From Daphnia pulex (taxonomy: Eukaryota > Arthropoda > Branchiopoda > Diplostraca > Daphniidae): 64,000 nucleotides of DNA. Shown piece by piece: positions 46,870 to 56,609 of the stretch. The notes beneath the pieces were generated by a model, which ran no database searches, was not told where the DNA came from, and was given only the letters and a program-made list of their open reading frames with translations. The stretch lies in NCBI RefSeq assembly GCF_021134715.1, contig NC_060025.1, positions 7,626,001 to 7,690,000 of the forward strand, written 5' to 3'. How positions within the stretch are numbered: position 1 is the first letter of the stretch; each line of letters opens with the position of its first letter. Position numbers and translations under genes: made by a program.

Positions 46870-48113
46870 TATTTAGAAGTCTCCTTGTTGTCAGCTGGAG
46901 AAGCGTAGGTTATGGTGTAATCTTCAGGTGCCTTAGTAGTGTAGTAACTCAGGGCAGAGGAATGCTTAGGAACTTCGGTATATCGGTCGGAGGAGCGTAA
47001 GTAGTGGTGTAATACTCGGAAGCCTTGCTAGTGTAGTACTTATGATCCATAGTTTGGTAGCAGCTTAGAGCAGAGTAATACTAGGGTTCCTCGATGTAGT
47101 AAACTATTGCAGCGTACGTGGTTGTGAAATATGCGGCTTCTTCGGTGTAGTACTTGAGTGCTTAGGTGTCGTAGCTAGGTCTAGCGTAGGTTGTGGTGTA
47201 GCAAACTGGAGCATCAGTATGGTATTCCTGTTCAACTTAGTACGAAGGAGCAGCTTCTGTGTAGTAAGTCGGGATTGCGTAATACTTGGCCGCCTCAGTT
47301 GAGGTTGTGTAGATCGGGGCAGAGTAGTACTTTGGCGCTTCGGTGTAGTATTCGACCGTTTTGGTGGAGTAATAAGCTGAAGCCTCGGTGTAGTAGCTGG
47401 AAACGGAGTAGTACTTAGGCTTCGGTGTAGTAACTGGAAACGGAGTAGTACTTAGGCCTCTGTGTAGTAGCTGGAAACGGAGTAGTACTTAGGCCTCTGT
47501 GTAGTAGCTGGAAACGGAGTAGTACTTATGCCTCTGTGTAGTAGCTGGAAACGGAGTAGTACTTAGACCTCGGTGTAGTAGGATGAGACGTTCGTTTTTG
47601 TGTAGTACTCCGGTACCTTGATGGTGTAGTAGCTCGGGGCAGCGTAAGATGTGGTATAATACTCCAGTGCCTTAGTGATGTAGTACTTCGGTGTAGTAAC
47701 TGGTCTTGGCGTAAGTTGTTGTCGTGTAGTAAGGCGGCGGCGTTGCGGTTTGGTATCCGCCATACCAAGGAGATAATACCATCGGTACACCAGGTACACC
47801 AGTGGTCGACCCAGCCATCAACGATACAACACCCATCAGCAGCACGACACTATAGTAAAAACAATCAATAAATTTAGAGATTATTATTCAATAATAAGTA
47901 ATAACTGGAACATTGACAAACGCAAAACAGTAAGATTGATACAAAATAAATGAAAAAACAAAAAACAGAATATCTACCCATAATTGCGATTTGGCTACAC
48001 GATGAGGAATGCAGTTGGTGACAGATGCTGAACACACTGCAGATGTTGAAGTGTCGGAGATACTCACTCGACTGATTTCGATCGCCTTTTCTCTCTCCTT
48101 ATATACGACTTCT
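46870..48113 (-). pseudogene. Tyr/Thr-rich (YYT) repeat secreted protein gene, copy 1, decayed
   Basis: Read on the minus strand, a TATA/leader exon (48113-47980, ending ATGG|GTAGAT) precedes an exon from about 47849. That exon encodes a signal-peptide-like VLLMGVVSLMAGSTTGVP, then PWYGGYQTATPPPYYTTTTYAKTSYYTE and many degenerate SYYTEAxKYYS units. The frame is broken repeatedly by stops and shifts down to about 46870. The splice into exon 2 also no longer keeps frame. An amplified 37-bp repeat block (47383-47575) lies inside. The original product was probably an extracellular Tyr-rich structural protein; the family's function is unknown to me. Confidence 0.6.
47383..47575 (-). repeat. 37-bp tandem repeat (frame-breaking minisatellite)
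   Basis: About five copies of a 37-bp unit, with core GTAGTAGCTGGAAACGGAGT on the plus strand, differ by only a few bases. On the minus strand the unit reads KYYSVSSYYTEA, but because 37 is not a multiple of three each copy shifts frame, and GCCTAAG creates a stop. A 39-bp ancestor encoding TEAPKYYSVSSYY that lost two bases before amplification would explain it. Confidence 0.7.
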
Positions 48114-48118
48114 TTTCT

Positions 48119-48654
48119 TTAGATGACTCCTTTTACGCAGAGTAATACTTCAGGGAGTCGGTGTAGTAGCTCGGGGCAGCGTAGGTTGTAGTGTAGTACT
48201 TGGGCGCTTCGCGGGGCAAGCGGTGTTGTTGTAATTAGGGGACTTGGTGTAGTAGGCAAGGGCAGCATAAGTAGTCGTGTATTATTGGTGTAGTACTCCG
48301 GCTCTTTGGTGATGTAGCTCGGGGCAGAGTTATACTTCGGGGTTTCGGTGTAGTAGCTCGGGGCATCATAAGTTGTGGTGTAATACTCTGGAGCCTTAGT
48401 GGTGTTGTAACTGGTCTTTGCGAAAGTTGTTGTCGTGTAGTAAGGCGGCGGCGTTGCTCCGCCATACCCAGGAGACATCGGTACACCAGTGGCCGACCCA
48501 GCCATCAACGATACAACACCCAACAGCAGCACGACGCCATAGTTTACTAGACAATACATAATTTGAACATTAATGTGCAATAATGACTGGCTGCACTGGC
48601 ATGTTAACAAATAGAAAGTGAATTCACAACTCCATGTAAAAATCGTTTACCCAT
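48119..48654 (-). CDS. Tyr/Thr-rich (YYT) repeat secreted protein gene, copy 2, frameshifted
   Basis: Exon 1 supplies ATGG (48654-48651, donor GTAAAC). Exon 2 begins at 48546 after GTCTAG, giving MVNYGVVLLLGVVSLMAGSA, a clear signal peptide. Then come GVPMSPGYGGATPPPYYTTTT and repeats such as KAPEYYTTTYDAPSYYTE. After PEYYTNN the repeat continues in a different frame (TTYAALAYYTKSPNY), so the encoded C-terminal half is off-frame and ends at 48119. Either it is a pseudogene in progress or an allele with a novel tail. Its TATA box is the GCATAAAAGG at about 48768-48777. It lies head-to-tail with copy 1. Confidence 0.6.
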
Positions 48655-48724
48655 GATTTAAAACTAGTAATGTGACGAAGAACGCAGTTTGCGAAAAATT
48701 GCACTGCAGTTGTTGTTGCCACGT

Positions 48725-48780
48725 CGGAGATAACCACTCAACCAATTTCTATACGCCTTTTCTCTCCTTTTATGCGACTA
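48725..48780 (-). promoter_or_regulatory. Promoter of YYT copy 2
   Basis: This is the second of three related promoter/leader blocks (others at 48056-48113 and 48917-48972). On the minus strand the TATA-like GCATAAAAGG is followed by GAGAAAAGGCG, a TTGGTTGAGTG initiator region and TCTCCGAC. The shared spacing shows duplication of the regulatory unit. Confidence 0.55.
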
Positions 48781-48834
48781 GACAATGGATAATTTGGATA
48801 TTCAATAATTGGCACATTTAAAACTCCATGTAAT

Positions 48835-48972
48835 AACAGAATATTTACCCATGATTGCGAACTGATTATAATATAAAGAAGAATGCAGTTGGTGACGACT
48901 AGTGCACCGCAGTTGTTGCCGTGTCGGAGATGCTCACTCGACTGATAACTTTCGCCTTTTCTCAATCCTTTT
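48835..48972 (-). pseudogene. Orphan promoter and leader exon of the YYT family, copy 3
   Basis: TATAAAAGG (about 48960), GAGAAAAGGCG, the TCAGTCGAGTGAGC initiator region, CATCTCCGACACGGC and an exon ending CAATCATGG|GTAAAT repeat the pattern of copies 1 and 2. No second exon follows before copy 2's promoter. It may be an alternative distal first exon for copy 2 or a deletion relic. Confidence 0.5.
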
Positions 48973-49000
48973 ATACGATTTTTTCTTACCCTCACCTCTC

Positions 49001-49410
49001 AAGCCTTGCGGCTATTCTACCTTCTTGATAATGATACAAAACGTCCCGTTCTCACCCAGCCTCTACATCACTGCATGAAACGTTTTACCTAATGATCTCC
49101 GTGACCTTCGATTGAAGAAAATGCAAACTAACCTTTCCTTCTGCAGGTAGACGTTGCTGGGGATGGGTCTAAAAAAACAAATATCAAAATGAATACCAAA
49201 TGGCTAAGCCTTGCAGGCTATTGTACTTGCTTGATAATAATGCAACACGTGTCGTTCTCACCCAACCTCTAAACCACTGTAACACGTTTTACGTAATGAT
49301 CTCCGTGACCTTCGAATGTACATGGAAACTGGCCTTTCCTTCTGCAGGTTAACGTTGCTGGGGATGGGTCTACAAAAACCAATATCAAAATGAATACCAA
49401 ATGGTTATGG
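49001..49410. repeat. Tandem direct duplication of about 200 bp
   Basis: The segment around 49005-49200 repeats at 49203-49410. Both copies contain CCTTGC..GCTATT, TTCTCACCCA.CCTCTA, TAATGATCTCCGTGACCTTC, CCTTTCCTTCTGCAGGT and CGTTGCTGGGGATGGGTCTA in the same order, with small gaps. No coding frame is conserved. Confidence 0.75.
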
Positions 49411-51380
49411 CTTAAAACTCACTTTATACCATTTTACATGTGAGTCGTTTGACTCGTTTCTTGGTGAATGAATAAATCTTTCATTTCGAACCGTTTGAAG
49501 CACAGTCGGCTTTTTAAAAATATTCTTCTCCTCCTCTGCAAACTTATCTAAGTTTCAAACACATTATCATTCACTTCATTGAAACCAAAGGATTTTTAAT
49601 CATTTTCTCCTACCCAAATTTATGGTTAAGTTGCAAACCGTCGATTTAAGCGGAGGTTGAATGCGCTGAAATGTCGAACGAAAGATGCCCCAAAATGTTT
49701 GCTCTAAATTATCACACGATCCGGGTTAGTATTCGGTACTTGACACCGGATCCAAAGTATATCAGCAGGCAGGAAACGGAATAGTCTGATGAGTCCAGTG
49801 GATTTTAAGATCCAAACCAGTCTCAACCGGCATCAGTTTGAATCTATACCCGTTACCAATTAATAGCAATAAGAAAAAGTTATACATTTAGGCAACGTTG
49901 AGTTAAAGTGCTCAAATACCATAATATAGTTGCAATGACAAGAAAGGTCCCCCGTGTCAACTGTTGAGCTTTACGCATCCAGTTGTTCATTGGTTAGAAA
50001 ACGAATGTCAAATCCTGTTCTTCTCGCAATAAATTCTCCTTCTTTAATCGACTTCGAAGACTTGTCGTTCGAGAAGATTTTGTCGTTTGTAACTAGCACT
50101 TTCGTAACAGACTAGTGGAATGATGGATTCCCCAGGTAAAATAATGAATAATGAAGTGAACCTGTTCCAAAAGCTGGCAGGTTTATCTTCTGAATCCTCC
50201 ACCATAAAAATGCCAGTCTGTATGATTAAGTTGACCTTCACTTCAAAATTTCATTATTAGTTTCTTAACGGAAAAGTGTAAAACAAGTGTTTACCACTGC
50301 AGCATCGTTAACTCGCGTTTCTTCTTCAGTTTTTTACAGCATCCGAAGTCGAAATGAAGTTCCAATCCGAGCCACATCCTGTACGACATTTATTCAAATT
50401 AAACAATCGTTAGGTTGGGAACATGCCAATAGAGGATGGATTCAATAAAATCGCGACAAATATTAACCTATAGCCAGTTTAAGTTTTTAAGTGTGAATAA
50501 GGAGACGTGGGCGCCCGCGATATAAAGCCCACTTAAGCTTTATTGGCAAAATCGAAAATAGCTTAAACCCTTTCTTCCAACATTGAACTATACAACCGAT
50601 CTCCAGTTCGTTTGGAGCCGTAATGATCTCAATAGAGTGGTAACACCTCTTCAAGAAAGGAATGAACGGGTACACCCTTGAGAAGGTAACGGGTGAAATT
50701 CAAGATAGAGACAAAGAAACGATGGCATTACAACCAACGATTGTTCTTTTTTTTCTTCGCCCGCTCACTTGTCAGATAATTAGCAACGCAGTGCTGTAGT
50801 GGACACTTTTTAACATCACGGAACGCGGTTAAATGAATTCTTGAAAATCTACAATACAATAGCTACAATGAAATTATTTTGGTATACTAGATCCACACCA
50901 ACACTTCTTCGCAAAAATCGGAATTATAACAGCTCTGTAACTAAGCTAAAACACGCACAATTAATTATACAAATTTTAATTGTTGAAGAAATGGTAGCTG
51001 TTTGCGGCATGCATACTTAGAACAAAGATCTAAAATAGAGAAATATTTCCTCACGGTCTTGAACTTGAAACAAAACAAATACCGCGCATATCCAATCACG
51101 AATCACAATGTGTTCAACCGGAATACCGGATCAGCACCGTGTTGTTTAACTACGGATTGAGCAAAATCTCTTAAAACTACAGCTAGGTAATTGGCAATTT
51201 TCGACTCTTTCCGGTAAAGTGAATCAGCAACTAGTCTAGTACTTTAGTTTCAAGTTCAATCATGTCGACATTGTCTAGTACGACAGAAGAAGCAAAGATT
51301 CGTGTTCTCCGACAGACTTGTGTGAACAACTGACACGACAGATGATTCTAAGTTCTCTATGTCCGCCATAAAGAGAGCTA
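49411..51380. other. Intergenic region
   Basis: AT-rich spacer without a supported gene. Short open frames have no start, splice or composition support. Confidence 0.5.
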
Positions 51381-51528
51381 ATGGATTTCGATGGAAGATT
51401 CATCTTTGCAGCTGTGACTCACCTTGGTGACAAATCCAATCCCGTACCGGTCAAAATCACACTGATGGTCGTCGGAATCATCCTGACGACTGTCTCCAAC
51501 TACTTTTCGACTTTGTCCTTCATGAACA
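51381..51528 (+). pseudogene. Possible first exon or fragment of a small membrane protein
   Basis: ATGGATTTCGATGG opens a frame with a hydrophobic segment (VKITLMVVGIILTTVSNYFS) ending at MNM|GTAGGC, a plausible donor. No second exon was found. The segment loosely resembles IPVTIMALGIATASFFS of the minus-strand gene at 52666-53113, and both lie inside or beside the same duplicated DNA, so it may be a truncated paralogue. Confidence 0.35.
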
Positions 51529-51749
51529 TGGTAGGCGACAACGAAATACTGCTATTAACTAAAACTAAACTATTAACTAGTCTATTCCTCTTAGTGGGGT
51601 GTGAGCTAGGATTTATCTTTAGACATGGGAAGTTGGGAACAAACATCAAAACAATCCACCAAACGATGATTGCTAAAACCTTATACCTTTCGGAAAGGTT
51701 TCATAACTGATTATACCACATACCATTTTCTCTTGATTCGAAGTAGTGA

Positions 51750-52110
51750 TGATTGAAAATTTTTCGATGCATTGGAAAATTTTGTAACAGCAATCTTGCT
51801 ATCTTCAGCTCTTCGCTTTGGCCTGTAGCCCAGCCCACAAGCTCTTTCTCCATCCGATATGACCTTTAAAGAAAATTTAATAAGCATTGAGGGCAATTTG
51901 AATGTGAAAGCTGATTTATTTTACCTAGTTTAATAACAACTTTTGGAATTGTATGTGTCTATGCTTGAACCAGATTCAAACTGCAATGTTATCACTTTGT
52001 AGTTTCCTACTACATAGAACCTTCACATAAATGTTTATTTTGAAAATGATTAATTGCCTTCTATTCTTCAACGCAGCGTGATTCAATCACTCTTCTCAAA
52101 GTTGTAAAAC
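51750..52110. repeat. Segmental duplication, copy A
   Basis: This matches 53620-53950 in the same orientation, for example ACAAGCTCTTTCTCCATCC, CACTTTGTAGTTTCCT and ATTAATTGCCTTCTATTCTT, with small indels. The two copies flank the small membrane-protein gene at 52666-53113. No coding frame is obvious. Confidence 0.75.
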
Positions 52111-52665
52111 GAACAGACCTAAAACGAATCGGACGAATGAACAGACTAGTACGAGTGAGCTGATTAATAATTACGTCATTTGTGTCGTTGTGTGACGTTG
52201 CCAAACAAAATTACTTCAGATACGTGAAGAAATATTGTCATTATTGTGACATGGGCATAGATAAAGAAGACGGTGGACGGTGGTCTTTATCTGTGACATC
52301 TGACATGGGTATGGAGAGAATAATCTTGAAACAGCCTTGCCAGAGTTTACACCATTACGGAAAAACGTGGAATTTTTACCAATTTCCACTTTCCTAAACT
52401 AGGTAGCCAATAAAGAATAATTGTTAACAAAACCGACAAAACTTTTGGTTTAAAAAAAAAACCTTTTATCTTTATTGCAAGATATTTACTTAGTCAAAGA
52501 TATTTATCTGATAATCTACCAAAGAGGCAAGATTTTGTATTATTTTGGCGGGAAGTTGCGTCAGACAATCAAATTTTACTTTCAAAGAATTTCAGATCAA
52601 GCCATCAAGGGAAAACTAGCGAAGTGAGAGTAAAAGAAAAAGATCCTTTGAACCTTGAAGACAAA
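52111..52665. other. Spacer
   Basis: Spacer between duplication copy A and the stop codon of the membrane-protein gene. It probably includes that gene's 3' UTR. No other feature is supported. Confidence 0.5.
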
Positions 52666-53113
52666 TTAATTGATAACGGTTGTGTTCCCGACATACCATT
52701 GACCATTCCAATCCATCAAAGCAATCAAAACTGAAACTGTTGCACACATCACAAGAGAAAGGAATATCAAACATGCTAACACCTTAAATTTAGACAAGTT
52801 CACACGCTTATCGATATTGAGACAAACTATAACATATGCAATGACAATTTGAAGCGACAAGCAAGTGGCGTAGGTACAATTAAAGTTATATGCAGATCGA
52901 GTGAGTCTACCGCACACAAAATCGTAGATTACCTTTACCAATGAAAAGAAGGACGCAGTAGCTATTCCTAATGCCATGATGGTTACCGGAATGTTCAAAG
53001 AAAAGTTCCTGTCCTTATTTGCCTAGAGAAAATAAAAAAAAAGTTCGCGGAATTTGTTAGTAAATGACGTGTAAGACAATTTAATTTTAAATTACATCTT
53101 CTTTCGAGTCCAT
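52666..53113 (-). CDS. Small membrane protein with three predicted TM segments, unrecognised
   Basis: Exon 1 (53113-53096, MDSKED) joins exon 2 (53022-52666) in phase 0 across a canonical intron, giving 124 residues. Predicted TM segments lie at roughly residues 15-37 (IPVTIMALGIATASFFSLVK), 48-70 (CLSLQIVIAYVIVCLNI) and 80-103 (VLACLIFLSLVMCATVSVLI). One possible N-glycosylation site, NTT, lies near the C-terminus. No signal peptide precedes TM1. The small size and three evenly spaced helices recall Marvel- or tetraspan-like proteins missing one helix, but no family is recognised. It sits between two copies of a segmental duplication. Confidence 0.55.
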
Positions 53114-53619
53114 GTTTTGCATATTCTATTCCGCGTTGAATCGACTAATATCTCAGTATGGCGTTACTGGACGATAAAGAGGAGAACGCCTGGAACATAA
53201 AAGTTATTATTAAAAGATTTCAATTTATTAACTATTAGTTAGATAGAATTTTACGGCTTCGGTCGAGTTGCGACTGTTGTAGATGTAAGTATCGAAATCG
53301 TCCAACCGGATTTTTGAATTCACGATGGTACCGCACCTGAGCCGTATCACTGCCGTCGCCAAACCAGGTTTTTGATGCAAGCTGCATGAGAATGAGATCT
53401 TCCTTTTCTGGTTTTACAGAATTGTGTGGAGTCAACACACCCTATCCATGAGCTGCACTTGGCGGAAGCTTGATTTGACTTTCAATAAAGATGAACTTAT
53501 TCAAGAGGTGTCAAGTTAATGTTTCATAAAATCAGGGGAAAATTTTATCATCAATAATATTCTTGTTACTCAGTTTGGATGATGTTTCGATCAATTCTCT
53601 TGAATCGGGTGGTGCTGAT

Positions 53620-53950
53620 GGCAAATTTGTCGATATTGGAAAATTTGGTAACACCAATCTTGCAACTTCTTTAACCCACAAGCTCTTTCTCCATCCAATA
53701 TGACCTTTAAAGAAATTTTAATAAGCATTGAGACAATTTGAATGTGAAGGCTGGTTTATCTTACCTAGTTTAATGACAGCTTTTGGAATTTTACGAGTCT
53801 ATATTTGAACCGGATTCAAACTGCAATGATTTATCACTTTGTAGTTTCCTGCTACATACAACCTTCACATAAATGTTTATTTTGAAAATGATTAATTGCC
53901 TTCTATTCTTCAACGCAGCGTGATTCAATCACTCTTCCTCTTCCCAAAGT
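53620..53950. repeat. Segmental duplication, copy B
   Basis: This is the partner of 51750-52110, same orientation, diverged by substitutions and short indels. The spacing of about 1.85 kb, with the membrane-protein gene between, suggests a tandem duplication whose unit included that gene or part of it. Confidence 0.75.
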
Positions 53951-56609
53951 TATAAACGAACAGAACACAGCCACAGACGTACAGAACACAGACGAATGAC
54001 GAACTTCTACAGCCAGGAAGCAGGGCTCAGCTGATGTAATGATGCCAAATTGCTTCAATCCGTGTCTCAAATAATTTGTCAAATATGAAATTGACAATTG
54101 AATTTTTATCCCTCATCTAATATGATTTCGTGAAGTCAAAAATTTTAAATCGAAAATTCAAAAATTAATAATTTTTTTTTACTTCCATCTTCCATTCCCT
54201 AAAAATTTTGTACTTGGAAAATACCGCTAGATGACTCTAAATTTAAGTGCGGAAAATAAGTCAATTCAATTTTGATTTTGTTATTATTACATTATTAGGT
54301 AATGACATTAGTGTGTGTTACTTCATGTAACGGTTCGAGGGCAAATGCTTGTCCTTTTATCAATTCTAGTGAATTGCAATGCAAAAAATTGGGTAATTGT
54401 AATGATGTAGCCAAGTTCATGCAAGACGATCACATGAAATCCAGTCAACCAATTACCCCTTGATGATAAGGTATAAAATATGATTAGCAAAGCACTAACC
54501 TACAAAAATACTTCTTTAAAATGCGATATAGTCTGTGTAAATCAATATCAATCCACCATAGCAATCGTTGCCATCTATGGACTGACGTAAGAAGCTTTAA
54601 GCGTCCAAAGTTCGACCTAAAAAGCCCCAAAATGCAAACGCAACAACAAAATAACAAAACCAAAAAACAGCAGTGCTGTGACGGGGCGAGAGTGTTTTTT
54701 TCTTTTCTTTCTTTCTTTCTTTTCCTCTCTTATTTCATTCCGTAGCTCACGTCCGTCCATCCATCTCTTTGGCCGCATAAAAGCGACTAATACATTCAAG
54801 AGACCCTGGGATAAAAATTCTGCGATGGAATCCGCCATGGCGAAAAGAAAAAAAAAAGTATTCCTCGTAGATTGATGGCCGACTCTCGAACAACAGCGCA
54901 ACGCTTTGATTCGTTGCTCAACCCAACGACTGAGAGAGATGGTTGTTGCATCATCCCGTCGAATCTCCCCCCCAAAAAGCTCCTGCCGGTGCCTCACCAG
55001 CAGCGGTCCCCTAATACCGCAGCCCAAGCAACAAAATGAGGAAATAACAAACCAAACGTTATAGTAGAAATGAATTTGATCCATCAGCGGTTGTTAATAA
55101 AGGCGGAAGCGCCATCCAGCCGAAATTTCCTCCGCGCCGACATTGTCGTTATTCTACAGTCGTCGTAAGAGAGGCTAAAAAGATAAAAGAATCTAGCGTG
55201 ATGGCCACCATAGAGGAAAGAAACAAAACAACAAAAAAAGAGAATGCAGTTGCGCGTTGACGGGCGCGATGCCGCCGCCCGCCAAGTTTGGACGGGCCAG
55301 CAGAAGGCGAGCCACTTAAGTCGTGTGTGTGTGTCGTCCATCCACCAGCAGTTCAGTGTAACTGTGCTGCACAAGTTGGGGATTGGAGCGAGCGAGCGCG
55401 CGCGTGCAGCACTGGGATACTTTTGAACTTGAAGGAGAAGAGAAGAGAGAGAGAGACATGCGATAGCCGACTAGATCCACCGTGTGTGTGTGCTGGGCAA
55501 AAGCTCTCTTTCTCCCTCGATATGGTCATGGCATGCGCGACGATGGAGGAACCCGAGAGTCTCAACTGAGGAATACCTCGACGTCGGAATAATTCAAATG
55601 CCCAACGTGAAAGTATTACACACACGAACGCGGGAGAGCAGATACACACACGAACCGATCTCTCTCTCTCTCGGGTGGCTCTTCGGCGCAGCAGCAGCAG
55701 CGCACCATATCAAATAAATGCATTTGATATCGTCGCCGAGAGATTATCATCTGCATGTTTAAAAAGGGGCCCCTCTCCGACTCATATGCGTACGCTCTGC
55801 CGCCGGCCAATACACACACACACATAGAGAAGAGAAAATAAAATAGAAAAACGTTCCAGTCCAGTCATTATGTCAATCAACCAGCTGAGCTTTTTTTGTT
55901 TTTGCTCGCCGATAAAGATCACACAGCTGTTGTGTTGCTCATCGGCGATTATTACATCTTTATTTTTCTTTCTCGTCTCGATCGGATTTTATTTATTGAC
56001 GCCCGTGTTATGAACTCCATCTCGTTCATCTTGTGGCCCCGATATTATTTCCTCCCTCCTCCTCCGTGTGTGTTTATTTAACAACGGCACCCAAATGCCG
56101 CCGAGCGATGAGAGGTGAAGATGGCGGCATCGCGTTTTTCCCAAAAGGAGAATTCGATTTTTCGTGAGAAGAACGCTGCCAACTGTATACATTTCGGATC
56201 TTTTAGATTCAACTTTTTTTTTGGCTGCTGCTGGGGTGGATGTGTAAACACCCATTCGAGGAATTATATATTACCCCCGGTTCGCCCACCGTTGAATAAC
56301 AAAAACTGCAGTAGATCTGGACGACGACGACGACGACGTGGTTAACTACCCAGCAGCAGATATATCAATAGACTAAATCAGGTTTATTTTTTCGTGGAAA
56401 ATCCCAGCTTAACCCGACAACGTTTTCCAGTTGATGAACTGATGAGGGAGAGACACGAACGGAATTTTGGCTTCTTTTAATTCTGTACATGTAATCCAAT
56501 TTAGATATCTGATTTCTTAAAAAAGTCGACTCATCGCGACTTCGCCCATCAGGACATTTTAATATGATGGACAAATAATTTCAAGTTGGGAGAGAGTCTT
56601 GGATTTATA
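53951..56609. other. Non-coding region with simple repeats
   Basis: It contains TTTC runs near 54705-54722, GT, GA and CA tracts around 55320-55340, 55440-55460 and 55810-55825, and a GAC run near 56320-56338. Initiator- and CpG-bearing stretches near 55080-55600 look promoter- or 5'UTR-like. No exon can be supported on either strand. Confidence 0.4.
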
